Position numbers and translations under genes: made by a program. The notes beneath the pieces are model-generated. The model was not told where the DNA came from, ran no database searches, and was given only the letters and a program-made list of their open reading frames with translations. Below are positions 28,931-41,754 of a stretch of DNA of 64,000 nt, in pieces. Position 1 is the stretch's first letter, and each line of letters starts with the position of its first letter. This DNA is from Biomphalaria glabrata (Eukaryota; Mollusca; Gastropoda; Planorbidae), in assembly GCF_947242115.1 (NCBI RefSeq), contig NC_074712.1:42122838-42186837 (forward strand), written 5' to 3'.

Positions 28931-29162
28931 TGGTCGAGAGGCCAAGTGCGCTTGAACTTGGCTTGGCTTGGCTACCTAGAAGGGGGCTCGAGGTTCGACA
29001 CCCGACTCGTGCAGAGTTGTGTTTACTGAGCGCCTAAAGGCAGCATGGAAAACCAACTCCTAGATACCCCCCCCCCCACTGGTCCGCAAAAGAGATTGGA
29101 CCAAAAGCGCTCTGAGCATGCTATAAGCATGAAAGTCGCGCTATAGACAAGCTATAATAATA
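28931..29162 (+). mobile_element. tRNA-derived SINE, third family
   Basis: Box A (GGCCAAGTGCGCTTGAAC) and box B (AGGTTCGACACCC) are followed by a body with TTTACTGAGCGCCTAAAGGC and an end CGCGCTATAGACAAGCTATA running into an (ATA) tail. This is a full-length SINE, clearly different in sequence from copies A-H, and of a type I associate with snail genomes. Confidence 0.8.
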
Positions 29163-30571
29163 ATGTATCATCTTCGCAAATGAATAATTGTGCAAAGTTT
29201 CAACAGGCCTGGATTTAAGTATGCGGTGGCCCCGGGGCAGAACTTTTGTGGTGCCCCTACACTTTTTCAAAACGTTAAATAAAAATCCACTTATTAATAA
29301 TACTAATACTACCATATTTTAGATGAAAGATATAGTACTTGTAAATATTGAAACACATTTTCAATCTTAAAAAAAAATAAAAAAATATTTAATATGCCTA
29401 TTTTAGTTTAAAAAATGTATATTTTTGACTGTGTGGAGGGTAAGGACCTGGAAAGACGAACTGCCGTAAATCCGGAGCTGCATTGATATATTACGAGAAC
29501 ACTACACGCGGACACTTCTTAACCACTACAGTGTTGCCAACTATAAAATTAAAAAAATTGTTACTAAAATGAAAAACATATGAATCAGAATATGTAAATG
29601 TTTCTGACCCGTCAAATTCGGAGATGTATTTCACCTATTTTGTGGAGGCCCCTCTGTTGTGGAGTGAATACAAAGTTTGCTGCTCCAGTTCTATTAAAGT
29701 TGATCTAATTCTAAAGGCCACATGCTAGACTCCGGGTTTTATTTTATAAAATAAAGTCAAAGCTATTTAATAACAAAATATTTTTATTTATTTTTTTTGC
29801 ATCAAAATATTTAAAGACATAATCCCTTTTTACTTTTTACAAAGGCAAATATATATATATATTTACAAAGGCAAATATATATATATTTAATAAGCGTAAT
29901 GAAGCCTAAAAAAGAAAAAAAATACTAGAGATAAAATATTTACAGACTATTGTTTTTTTTTAATTTTGCATAATTAATTATTGAATTAAGTCCACCAAAG
30001 TTTCAAAACAAAAATTAACATTGAAACGTTTCAAAACGTTGCGTTTCTGAAAGCTAAAGCACACACAATTCTGAACTAATCTCTGCAACGGATGTTTATA
30101 ATAAAATATAAGGTGGCAACGCTGAGGACGCGGATGCAATGACAACATTTCTTGCAGACGTGCCACTAAATGATAGGAAATGACGTGAAAAGTGTCAGAT
30201 TTACACACAATATGCAGGGATGGTTATGGCACTTCTTTTACTTTTTTTAAAAACATATATGGCAAATATTTATCTACACCAATAATGAAAACGCAAGTTA
30301 CTTAATACGGACATGTCTGATTGGTAGGTGAGGACAGCTTAGTTTAATTTGTATATCGTCTCGGAGGCCAGAAACTACGATTTTTTTTTTCAAGAGAAGT
30401 CTATAATTAATTATAAGCTCTTCGATTTAACAATTTGATCATGCACTTAGCTGCATTTGATTTTCTTCAACCTATAGTAGAAATCATATGTTTCTATTTT
30501 ACTTTGTTTCAAACTGTTACTTACTATTTTAGGTCACATCATTAATAGACACTTTTAGAAATATACAATAA
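29163..30571. other. Intergenic DNA, nothing coding
   Basis: AT-rich sequence. CAGGCCTGGATTTAAG near 29202 resembles a hAT-type end without a clear partner. A 22-bp direct pair (TTTACAAAGGCAAATATATA) lies at about 29838-29890. Confidence 0.45.
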
Positions 30572-31029
30572 AACGACATTCTGCAAAGGTTAAAAGTTGA
30601 ACGAGATTCTGCAAAGGTTAACAGTTGAACGAGATTCTGCAAAGGTTAAAAGTTGAACGTGATTCTGCAAAGGGTAAAAGTTGAACGAGATTCTGCAAAG
30701 GTTAAAAGTTGAACGAGATTCTGCAAAGGTTAAAAGTTGAACGAAATTCTGCAAAGGTTAAAAGTTGAACGAGATTCTGCAAAGGTTAAAAGTTGAACGA
30801 GATTCTGCAAAGGTTAAAAGTTGAACGAGATTCTGCAAAGGGTAAAAGTTGAACGAGATTCTGCAAAGGGTAAAAGTTGAACGAGATTCTGCAAAGGTTA
30901 AAAGTTGAACGAGATTCTGCAAAGGTTAAAAGTTGAACGAGATTCTGCAAAGGTTAAAAGTTGAACGAGATTCTGCAAAGGTTAAAAGTTGAACGAGATT
31001 CTGTAAAGGTTAAAAGTTGAACGAGATTC
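30572..31029. repeat. 28-bp minisatellite, 16 copies
   Basis: Sixteen head-to-tail units with the core GAGATTCTGCAAAGGTTAAA are followed by AGTTGAAC. Differences between units are few: GGGT for GGTT in three, single changes in others. There is no spacer variation, so it is not a CRISPR-like array. Confidence 0.95.
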
Positions 31030-31098
31030 CTGAGAAAAGTTGGACAAAAACGTAAACTAAAACAGATACTAGACTAAAGAACCACATGCAGTACTGGG

Positions 31099-31240
31099 CA
31101 GTGGCGTAGCTAGGGTGGGGGGGGGGGGGAGGGGGAGAATTTGAAAATCACCCAAGCCCCCACTTGAGGGGGCCCCAAGTGAGTGTTTTTCAGAATAAAA
31201 ATTAAATATTACGCAAAATGCAGAGGCCCCTAAAGATTTT
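31099..31240. mobile_element. Fragment of the hAT-type MITE seen whole at 55645
   Basis: It begins CAGTGGCGTAGCTAGG and, after a G run, continues with sequence matching in reverse the MITE at 55645-55824 (shared AAAAATTAAATATTACGCAA and GAGAATTTG). The other end is missing. Confidence 0.6.
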
Positions 31241-31689
31241 AAAGACTTAAATTTTATGACTGCTATTCTAGAAACTTAAATTTTTTGTTTAGAGTCTAAT
31301 ATAGATCACTGGTGTTTCTAAATTTAACGTTGAAAATATTATTGCTTGTCATTGTAATGTTTCAAAATGTGGTTGAAAATAAATTTGTATTCACTAAAAA
31401 TATTCACTGATAAGATTTTAACAACATTCAACCGATCTGTACAGGTTTCCCAGTGATGAATAGAGTTTACACATGTCTCTTTATTAGGCTATTTTATTCA
31501 ACATTGAAGTCTGCTTCATCATTTCTGTGGCTCCAGCACTTTGGATTCTGATAACAGCTAATTACACTTTGGATATTGATTTTCCAATAATGTTTTCTGT
31601 GAAGATGGCGTTGTCCAGGAAGTGAAAGATCTGTTGAAATGTTACAATCAGAATTAGGGACAAAGTACTAGAAACTGGAGACGAAATCC

Positions 31690-32005
31690 AAAAAACATCA
31701 AGCATGATCTGTTGAACGTCTCTCTACACCCTCTCTGTCTTTGGCCTTGGATAGAATCGCTTTCAACGACAGGCCCGTTAAATCTATTGTTTCCCATCGC
31801 TTTCTGTCTGCATCTTCTTCTTTCTCCAGGTTCAATGCGGAATGGTATTTGTAATCAATGAGGGTCTTGAGGTATGGTCATAAAGTTTTAGTTTGCGATA
31901 TTTGACAGTGGTTAGCAAGTCATCGCGGGGCCCTATTGTCTGTTGTGATCATGTTTCTAATCTCTTCGTTTGTGATGTGGTCTACCTAAACATCTCAATT
32001 CCATT
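31690..32005 (-). mobile_element. LINE C-terminal relic (RTE-like)
   Basis: Reverse-strand frames give TNEEIRNMI near 31970, then LLTTVKYRKLKLYDH and TSRPSLI near 31850-31930, and QQIML near 31700. This is the C-terminal tail type that also lies at 25760-25995. It is broken by stops and short deletions. Confidence 0.6.
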
Positions 32006-32411
32006 GTTAGGATCATTCTCTTTAGTTCTGCAGTTAGCGCTCAAGATTTGCAAGCATATAAACTATTACAGCGATTCTCAACTTAGGCTACGAGTGATCC
32101 TGGGATGATGAAAATTAAAATAACGCGGAGATCTCCTCTACAGAAGAATAGAAATAGGTTAGTAAAAATATGGGATAGAGAAAGTTCAAAGTCTATTCAA
32201 TGACTACTTGAAAAAAGGGGAAAGAGAGAATCTGTTGCCTACTAGTTTTGGGTTGTATTTACACTACGCGAGATGAGAAAGGTGAGCAACATACACAGAA
32301 TAAAAAAACTCCATTTCATACATTGCTGTTAATACTATTTAACAATAGTCTTATAATACATGCTGTTAAGCACCAGTGACCATTGCACACACAAGAAACC
32401 AAGTCTGTAGT

Positions 32412-35400
32412 TTAGAACATCGCAGGCAGTGACAGAAAAAGTGCCATCAAGTGAAATACCATGACAGCAACACAACAGTTGGAGGTGTAGAATATGGGAG
32501 AGCTAGAGGGCGGCGGCTCCTCAGTAGTTTTATTATTGTATTTGACAATGCCGAAATGCCACTCCACGTCTGTTTCTTCTTGGAAGAGCCAGGGGTGCTT
32601 CACGGCCGGTTTGCCCAGGACTACGTCACTGTGGCCAATGGCAATGTCTGAGCAGCCGTAGAATTGCTCTTGATTGCCACACCCGATGCACCCCGTGCCG
32701 TCTGGGTCTACGCCCCAGCTGTTCCCAGCGTTGTACTTCCACTGCAACAAGCAGGCCCTGCATTTCACGTTTCTTGGGAGTTGAACTTTCAGGTGGATCT
32801 TTTGACTGGCGCCATAGTAACCCTCGCCGCCCTGGACGTAGTACCTGACGTCGCGTTCGGGCAATACTTTGAGCGGGTACTTGGCCAGACAGGAGTGCGT
32901 CACCCTCTCAAAAGGGTTATCGGTCGGGCACAGCCGGAATTCGAAGTAGCCTTTGTGGTTGGCTGTCAGCTCCACGGAGACATCAATCACTTGACCGACT
33001 TGGTAGCTCCTGACGATAATACCGTTGGCGTATTTCCCGCCAGCTTCATGTTCACGTGGACCATTCCACGGGTCACCGCATTTTCCTTTATTTTCACCGT
33101 ACTGAACCTATACATGAATACAAGAAAAAGTTAGAAAATTACTAACATGATGCACCAATAGTAAAATTGTACAAGAAAATATTAGCTAAAGCTAATTCTA
33201 TTCACGATAATCTTATACATGTACTAATTTTAGCACATGTGTTGGATAAGACTGGGGTTAGAATCAAGAAGCCCTATGTAGCTTTCATCGACGTAGGAAG
33301 GTTTCCCCATACTTGAGAACTATGACACTGGAGGTTGGTTGAAGCCTTGAAGGAACCTGACATGGCATTCAACATAAAAAATTAATTTGAAAATACGTTC
33401 CCCCCCCCTTGTTCACCATTGTATGCGACATTACGTGAGTAAACTCTCTTACATGGTTAAGGGGAGGGGCGCGAATGTTTTATAATTCTTTTGAAACTGA
33501 GATAGGGTCAGCATTAATTTAGATATATGGCTCCTTTTGTCTTGAAAGACAATGGATGCGCCCAAATGAGTCACTGGTTTTGGCTTAATCTTGAGACGGG
33601 GCAGAATCTGGTGTGGCTAATCAAGCCAATTCTAGAACGGCAGACTTTGCCACAATTTGTACATGTGTATGCCTCTGATTCAGGGCTAGCGGACAGGGCA
33701 GCTTTCTTTTTTTCCCTCTTGATTAAGGCCGCTTCAATTCTTTTGTTCTCAGCAAGGGTTGTCCCAGCACGCACAGTCTGTCTCATTGCACTCCGGTCTT
33801 TGGCTATGTTTTCCCACATACTTTCGCTGATGCCTGTGGCTCTCATGTCTCTATATGTTAGTCTTGGGCGGCCCTTGGGTCTGACTCCTTCCACAAGCTC
33901 AGCATATAAGATATCTTTCGGGATTCTACCATCTGGCATGCGGGTGACATGTCCGAGCCAGCGTAATCTTCTTTGTGTCAGGAGAGCATACATGCTGTTC
34001 ATATTGGCCAATCTCAAAACTTCTTGATTGGAGACATGGTCCCTCCAAGAGATGCCCATTATGCGTCTCAGGCAGCGCAAGTGGAAACTATTCAATCTGT
34101 GCTCTTGGTACATGTATGTTGACCAGCTTTCACTGCCGTAAAGGAGAGTGCTCACAACACAGGTGTTGTAGACGAGGATTTTGGTCGCTGCTGTCAATTT
34201 ACCATTTTCCCAGACGCGCTTGGAGAGTTTTGCCAATGCTGTGGTAGCTTTTCCTATCCTTTTTGTCAGCTCGATGTCTAAGTCTAGGTTACTGACAATT
34301 GTTGAACCCAAGTAGGTAAATTCCTGCACCACTGAAAGGGTGTGGTCCCAATATGTATTATAGGTATTTCTGCGACGTCTTGTGCCAGGATTTCGGTCTT
34401 GGAGAGACTTATAGTAAGGTTAAACTCTTGACAAGAAGCTGCAAAGGCGTTCACTAGCTTCTGTAGACCTCCTTGTGAGTGAGATACGAGTGCCATTTAT
34501 CAAGATACGACGCCTTTTCGTTTAGGCTTTAAGACGTGCCAGGTTAAAGAGCCTTCCATCGGATCTGCTATGGATATATGTTCCGTCTTCCAGGGATTTA
34601 AAGGCACTGGTTAGTACGACTGAGAAGAAGATGCCAAATAGTGTAGGGGCCAGTACACATCCTTGTTTTACACCGCTCTTGATAGAGAATGGCCTGAAGG
34701 AAGAACTTTCAAACTGAACAGTGCCCTGCATATTTTTGTGAAAAGCTGACACTAGTTTTCTTAACTTATTTGGGCAGCCGATTTAATTAAAGTAATTTAG
34801 ATAAGGCTTCATGAAACTAACAAAGTTTAAGCGCCACTCAAAGGAGTTGATGCTTGGTATTTTTATTTAAACGCATGGATGGGTCTCTTTTTTAATATCC
34901 TAGATTTCTAGCTGATTTCTCCAGCATTTCCCCCCAAGTTCATTAAATTGTACAAAAGTGGTTTTTTTTTTAAATAGTCTTAATTTATCCACTTGAAAAT
35001 GAGATTTCCAGTAGATGTGAAATGCACAAAATAAATTTCCTTGGGCATAAAGAACGTAGTCATTTTATTCTTATTTAACGCAAAGTACAAGAAGTTGTCT
35101 AGCACTACAAAGTATAAGTAGTCTAGCAAAGTACAAGTAGTAGTCTAGTACTGCCAAGATCAAACATTCATTAAAGGGAAACAAATTGTCCTAGTAGTTC
35201 CCTAAATATGTTCTCTTATCCCTACACCGCCACAAACCAATTGTCCCAGTAGTTCCCTAAATATGTTCTCTTACCCCTACACCGCCACAAACCAATTGTC
35301 CTAGTAGTTCCCTAAATATGTTCTCTTACCCCTACACCGCCACAAACCAATTGTCCCAGTAGTTCCCTAAATATGTTCTCTTACCCCTACACCGCTACAT

Positions 35401-36296
35401 ACCAATTGTCCCAGTAGTTCCTAAATATGTTCTCTTACCCCTACACCGCCACATACCAATTGTCCCAGTAGTTCCCTAAATATGTTCTCTTACCCCTACA
35501 CCGCCACATACCAATTGTCCTAGTAGTTCCCTAAATATGTTCTCTTACCCCTACACCGCCACAAACCAATTGTCCCAGTAGTTCCCTAAATATGTTCTCT
35601 TACCCCTACACCGCCACAAACCAATTGTCCCAGTAGTTCCCTAAATATGTTCTCTTACCCCTACACCGCCACATACCAATTGTCCTAGTAGTTCCCTAAA
35701 TATGTTCTCTTACCCCTACACCGCCACATACCAATTGTTCTAGTAGTTCCCTAAATATGTTCTCTTACCCCTACACCGCCACAAACCAATTGTTCTAGTA
35801 GTTCCCTAAATATGTTCTCTTACCATTACACCGCCACAAACCAATTGTCCCAGTAGTTCCTTAAATATATTCTCTTACCCCTACACCGCCACAAACCAAT
35901 TGTCCCAGTAGTTCCCTAAAGATGTTCTCTTACCCCTACACCGCCACAAACCAATTGTCCTAGTAGTTCCCTAAATATGTTCTCTTACCCCTACACCGCC
36001 ACAAACCAATTGTCCTAGTAGTTCCCTAAATATGTTCTCTTACCCCTACACCGCCACATACCAATTGTCCTAGTAGTTCCCTAAATATGTTCTCTTACCC
36101 CTACACCGCCACAAAACAACTGGTTGTCGTCATAGTTTTCAGGTGTGGGGTAACCCTGTCTCCACATGGTGGCCCTGGAGGGAGGCTCTAGGAGCCTCCC
36201 GTGGCCTTCCACGACAAAGTGTGGTCTCCAAACGCCAGCAGCCAATACTACAATTGTGACCAGGTTGAAGCTTTTGGTGTGGTCAGTGTGGCACAT
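32412..36296 (-). CDS. AA15 family lytic polysaccharide monooxygenase
   Basis: Secreted copper enzyme that cleaves glycosidic bonds of chitin or cellulose by oxidation. Coding exons 36296-36099 and 33107-32412, phase 0 intron, 297 aa. A signal peptide (residues 1-31, core FNLVTIVVLAAGVW) ends so that His32 becomes the mature N-terminus (HGRLLEPPSRATMWR), the first copper ligand; His117 in TANHKGYFEF is the likely second. KCGDPWNGPREHEAGGKY and the Cys-rich FCGG, CRAC, GCIGCGNQEQFYGCSD segments are AA15 hallmarks. The tail after a Pro/Ser-rich linker is hydrophobic (about 27 residues, ending in MALFLSLPAMF), which suggests a GPI anchor or membrane tether. A splice acceptor at 36308 lies 11 bases before the ATG, so a 5' UTR exon lies upstream. 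The intron holds a LINE relic and a 55-bp repeat that copies the splice donor. Confidence 0.93.
33520..34755 (-). mobile_element. LINE relic in LPMO intron, reverse transcriptase to C-terminal zinc finger
   Basis: Same strand as the LPMO gene. Reading 5' to 3': palm segment SIKSGVKQGCVLAPTLFG (34590-34700), a damaged ADD box, LTISLSKTEIL, then an intact 253-codon frame (34332-33571) with EFTYLGSTIV, TLLYGSESW, RRLRWLGHVTRMPDGRIPKD and a C-terminal finger CTNCGKVCRSRIGLISH. This is the 3' half of a non-LTR element with a Cys/His tail; the clade (RTE/CR1-like) is not certain. Two frame breaks separate the upstream pieces. The long open tail frame suggests moderate age. Confidence 0.8.
35181..36119 (-). 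repeat. 55-bp minisatellite built from the LPMO exon 1 splice donor, 17 copies
   Basis: Seventeen head-to-tail units of 55 bp (one of 54). Read on the gene strand, each unit contains TTTGTGGCGGTGTAGGG followed by GTAAGAGAACAT, that is, a copy of the last 17 coding bases of exon 1 and the splice donor. The gene-proximal unit is the real exon-intron border (donor at 36098); the other sixteen are intronic. Fifteen of these keep GTAAGAG; the distal one (35212-35222) has ATAAGAG. The array occupies the first 0.9 kb of the intron. Confidence 0.95.
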
Positions 36297-36502
36297 AGCT
36301 GTTTCACCTATAAAGAAAAGAAAATGAAGAAGTTTCCTATCAACAGTGAAAATGTATCATTTATATTTCTTGTTCCAATCGGCAAACAAAGGCTGTGTAT
36401 CAAGAGCTCGGAACAAAGGACTCCGAAAATTGATTGACCCGTTCAACATTCCATCATCCGTCACCCACCCAGCCATTGATTGAAACACTCCTCTCTGTAT
36501 CT

Positions 36503-36652
<150 letters not shown>

Positions 36653-39600
36653 CTATATAAATGTAGCTGAAGAAAAAAAATCTAGATCAAGTTGGTAACA
36701 TTTGATGTGATTCCACCAATAGTTGATTTTAAGCCTTCAATGATAATTTTGGCAGACATCCCAGCGCGTTGTCTTAAATTATTAGGTTCATGAACTGATG
36801 TTGTATAAACAGTTGTTAGCTACAGTGCTCTAACACCATGAGTTTACTTGATAAAAATAGAAAAGAGCTGGAATTTTGTTTTTTCAAAAGCTAAATGAAG
36901 TCGATTTTATATAATAAGAATCAAATCAGAAGCTGTAACTATATAATTTGGCATAAACATAAAGTAATTAATTACAGCATCAGTGCAACAGAGCTTAAGG
37001 CAGGATCGGTTAATATCATACACTTGTTACTGTAATTGTTTATTCAAACACAAAATAACAAATCTATTTCCATATTCAGAGAACGAAAGCGTATTTGTTC
37101 TGGTAATATTTTACCTCAATCTGTCAATCATTACAGCTTAAAAGATTGTGTCCGAATACCACAGGTTCTTGACGATAAGAAAACCAAGCTCCTATAGAAA
37201 GTCACTATGTCACATTAAATTATATATTTAAATTATATGTTTCAAGCCACATTGAATAAATCTATTTGCTTTGTATTCAATATAACATAGGAGCATGCAA
37301 ATGACCGTGCTCTCCAGCGCGCTCTATTTGCTATAGATGTTACTGAAATAAAATTTAAGGCTAACAAAAATATCACAGCACCAGGCCAATAATTGCCAAC
37401 ACAAGAAACACATGCTTAGCTGTGTCGAGCAGAATGTCACCGTAACACTAGCATCCAGTTGTTTTCATGAAGTGTTTGATCAGGAGGTTGGGGGGGGGGG
37501 GAATGTCCCAAACTGATTCGTCAGTTCATACCTGAAACTTGTCATTGAACTGTGGACCATTGATGTCTCGACCAGTGAAAGTAAAAATAAAATGTAGGGA
37601 TTGGAACTCTTGTTTGTTGAATTGTTGGGGGCGTTCTTTGTTCATGAACACCAGACAAACAAAGACACTAAATGAGCAACTGAAAGATCTCTTTACTTAA
37701 TTGGTTCTTGGATGATTCTAATTGTATGCATAGGAATCAAGTTAGGGATGGTACCAAAGTATCCTTACGTTCTGGGCTTTGTATTACATTCTTCTTAGGT
37801 CGTTGCATTCTAGATTCTAGGGCACTACAAATGCAAATCTTAGACCAATGCACGCCTGGCTGTGTTATGGCATAGACATAGTATTTAGTACGGCGTTAGT
37901 TAACCTTTGATATAAAATTGCTAATCTTGTCAAACATTTTGTGTGTGCGTGACTGTGTGTGTGTGTGAGTGTGTGTGAGTAGTAAACCGAAAAAAATATG
38001 GAAACACTCCTATAGAACATTCCTCAGAACCAAACATTGCTGGGTGAGGATTACTTCAATTGGACAGTGGACTATCCCATTGTATCCTAGTTCAAGTTTA
38101 CAACACAAATGACTCATGACATATTATTGATGTCTATTTATAACCAAAATATCAGAGCTACCACTTGCAGTAAGGTAGAGCAGTGAAACAAAGTATGACG
38201 TCATAATCAATCAGCCATGAATGAACACTACAAACACAGCATTATCTTTTAAACTTTAAAAATAGTAAATAACTTTATAGAAGATACAAACAGAAATTTA
38301 AAAAAAAATGTGTTCAAATTTTGTGTATGTTAAAAAAAGGTAAAATATACCAAATATTTTCAAAGTAAAAAAAAATAAAATTAAATTTTAAATTTGGCTA
38401 GAGAACTAGGTCCAGATCTAGATCCAACAAGGGATTCAAAGGACCATCGAGCTCTTGAAAGGACTATCGCGTTCTGGAATTTCCGAATGTAAGGCATTGT
38501 TGATTTAAGATAAATAAATTAATGTTCAAGAAAATTGTGCGGATCGTATTGGTTTAGATCTAAAGGTCTATTATTTAAATATTATAAAGTCTAGTCGATC
38601 TATACATTCGCTTATCGAGGATTCTTTTCAGCATAAGAAACCAGTGTTAAGTTTTTAAAAAATCATTTTTTTCCTGTACTTTTTATTTGAATAATTTTAC
38701 ATGTATTCAGTGTTCTGTAAAGCGAATAGATCTACTCAACATTTTACAGACACAAACACACAGAAAAATAACAAACAAAAAAATTGATCGAACTTACAAG
38801 TAGAATACATTTTAAATTTCTCAAAGCAATAAATATCTTTTGTACTTTAAATATTTGACTTTTGTGTACATTGGATTTCGTTAAATGAAAACAAAATATT
38901 CTTAATAATTTTACAATGTAACATTATTTTCTATACAGATATTACGGATAAATTTATCTGGCAAGAAAGTGTGTATAAAACAACAAACAATGTATACAAT
39001 AGTTACACATTTACTAACCAGACTAGAGAAATATAGCTCTTCAACTCATATAAGTCCGAATAATAGAATTCATTCAACAGAGACAGCTGATATTCAAAGT
39101 AGTCACAATCAGAGCAAGGTCTGAGGCAAAGTTGTGTTGGTCATCTGGTGGGACGAGAGAACGCCCATGACAACAATGGCCCCGATGTCGCCTGAAGGAT
39201 GTCGCACATGCAAATCCTGACAATCCCCTCCCCCTCCTCTTACCATTGACCACATTTGCTCAACTCCCTCCCCTCACTCTTTCTACCACTTGGCATTGTG
39301 TGAGAGGTGGACGGTTTAAAAATTCGGCCCTGTCCTTTGCTGTAGCCGCTTGTGGTGAGTATATTTGATGACCGTGAGGAATGTTGTCGGTCGCCCGATG
39401 ACCGAAGACAAACAAGAAATGATAACTGACAAAGGGAGGTGATTAGTGACGACCAGGTGAGAACAAATAACATGACACGAGTTGTCTATACTGAAACACA
39501 CTATGTCAAAAAAAATAAAAAAAATAAAAGTTAAACAAAATATATTAACAGGAAAGTGTTTCATAATCTATCTTTTGATATTTTAGTAAATAAGTAAATT

Positions 39601-40019
39601 GAGAACAAAAATGTATGCTCATAACATATACTGATCTACACATAAATAAAAACCTATTGAACTTCTATGTTCCAATAGTAAACTGTAAACTCATCCCTCA
39701 TATTTTAATTATCATTGAGATATAGAAGCCAAACAAAAAACAAAGATGAGTATGGCGATGGAGTCCAGTCCACGACATTAACGCTGTGCTAACGAGAACT
39801 ACTTCTATGTGGAAGATTTAAGCTTGACATTGTTTTTTTACTTCCACCTTCCACATTCAGATTTTGTTGTTGTTTCTATTTCATCCCACGAAGAAAGTGT
39901 AAGCTGATATTAGTAATAAAAAAATAAATTAAAAAAACAAGGTTTATCTAAGACTGCCATCACTGAATCACTGCCATATATATCTATACTGCAGGAATAA
40001 GTTCCGTTTTTCAATATTT
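36653..40019. other. Long intergenic stretch upstream of LPMO, no gene seen
   Basis: AT-rich DNA with short TG-rich tracts (37938-37980) and a C/T-rich stretch at 39220-39290. The 5' UTR exon and promoter of the LPMO gene (minus strand) should lie somewhere here, but I could not place them. No other exon is recognised. Confidence 0.5.
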
Positions 40020-40400
40020 TAAAATAAATGAATAAAACACTTATTGATGAACTAATTGGTAAATGTTTTATTGGTTAGTATTGTATTCGACTAGGAATAA
40101 TTATGTAAAATTTCAACTTATCCGAGAATAGGAAGTGGGAGAAAAACGTGTACAGAACTTAATAAGTTAAATAACTCCTGATGTTACAGCCATATCTCTA
40201 AAAAGTAGCATTTATTTCCCTTTTTGATACCAAACAAAATAATTAATTACCAATAATTAATTAAATAACTTGTTAATTTTTTTTATTGATTCATGTTTTG
40301 TTATGTACAAAAAAAAAAAATTTGTAAAATTTCAATTTGGTCCCGAGAGAATGTGAGAGAGAAATGACGTGTTCAAAAACTGAACCAGATAGAACCAGAG
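40020..40400. repeat. Dispersed AT-rich repeat, two units side by side
   Basis: Two related units share GTAAAATTTCAACTTATCCGAG or TTGTAAAATTTCAATTTGG, then GAGAAT-G-AGTGGGAGAAA and ACGTGT(A/T)CA. The same family appears reversed, also as a pair, at about 56100-56540. Part of the TTAATTGGTTAATTTTTTTT motif is also seen before the SINE at 28931. No termini could be fixed. Confidence 0.45.
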
Positions 40401-40519
40401 TGAGTTAATATTAGCTTTGTAAAAAGAGAACATTGATGAATGTTATTTTGTGCGATATGCGATGTTTGACGTGTTTCGAATGTTCCTTCAGAATTTAAAA
40501 TTATTAAAAATTATTATTA

Positions 40520-40640
40520 CATCCTAGCCCAAACCTCAGAACAGAAGGCGGAAAATCGCGGCGGGCAGGGTTCGAACACGGCCATTGATACTACAGTGCA
40601 GATCACACACCATACGACTAGGAAGCCTTTCATATGCCGT
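40520..40640 (-). mobile_element. SINE, second tRNA-related family
   Basis: Reversed, it reads CCTAGTCGTATGGTGTG as a box-A-like region and GTGTTCGAACCCTGCCCGCC as box B, followed by GATTTTCCGCCTTC and GAGGTTTGGGC. It is related to the fragment at 22812. Confidence 0.55.
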
Positions 40641-41588
40641 GATATGCATTCATGAAATTCAAAAGTCGAAATTATTAAACCTTTTTTTTTACCGGAAAGG
40701 GACATGTATATCTCTATCTATATATATATACATATACAGAGCTTATAATGTGTTATAAATCATCGTCATAACTTCTCGCTCCAAAAAGGCCTGCGTATGT
40801 CCCGTACTGGTTTTACATCGTGACCACAGACCTATATATATTATATCTAGATTGGAAAACGGAAACAAATTCATATCCTCGATTGATCAACTCACAGACC
40901 TATATATAGAGATTGTTATGTATTAATCACAGAACCATATATTCACGCAAATTCAGGAAATAAAGCCAATTCCTGTTAGTTTCCATTAAGATAATGTTTC
41001 AAAAATCTTAGATCGAAATGATTCACGTGTATTGATTTTAATCATCTTATGTACATTTAAATAGATTGATTACCTAGATCTTTTTAGATTATATCTCTTA
41101 AAATTGCAAAATAATAATTATGAGACAAGAGTTCTATTTTTTATGTTTTAATTACTAGATCTATATCTAAATATTAAATTATATGTTACATAGGTTAGGG
41201 TTGAAAAAATTTTTTAGAACTACTTTACAAATTAACACCTTGTTTCAATTAAAAAAAAATTTTCACGACATTTTTTGTAGTGTGAAAAGATCTCCATGTC
41301 CAGTTTAGATATAATATATATATGTCTGTGATTGTGACACATATTGGTAAGACTAAAATATCAACAATAATTTTGAAGAGTATGGTTCATTTTTCTTACA
41401 AAAAATTACTACTTCTACTTTCAATTCAAGTAATTCAGCATTAATTCCGAATCATCATCATCATCTCATCTGTCTCTTGACTTTCGTCGTAGTGGGTCCT
41501 GTGACAGCGGAACCAAATCTCTTTTCCCGGTAAGCAGCTGTTCTTAGCAGGATATGAAGAGAGAGGCCAATAAAAGAAACAGTGTAGT

Positions 41589-41754
41589 ATTGCGATCTAT
41601 AGGGCAGATAATGTAAAGGTTATCCAATTCTGTGGCCGACGGTTAACAACGGTCCTCAAAATCCTCAAGTTCAAAATCCCAGCCTTCATCGCGGTTGGAA
41701 CTCGAGACCCCTCGATTTGGAAGACAAACCCTTTAACATTTATCCACCACGTCC
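41589..41754 (-). mobile_element. tRNA-derived SINE, copy D, internally deleted
   Basis: It has the same left end (GATCTATAGGGCAGATAATG) and reversed tRNA head (box B seen as GGTTGGAACTC) as copies A-C, but about 90 bp of the middle are missing after GACGGTTAAC. Confidence 0.75.

Noticed and set aside
30572-31029. CRISPR-like array
   Set aside because: The units are continuous with no unique spacers, and this is animal DNA; the same holds for the arrays at 26061, 35181, 52388 and 61555.
32664-33134. 156-codon plus-strand frame
   Set aside because: Antisense shadow of LPMO exon 2.
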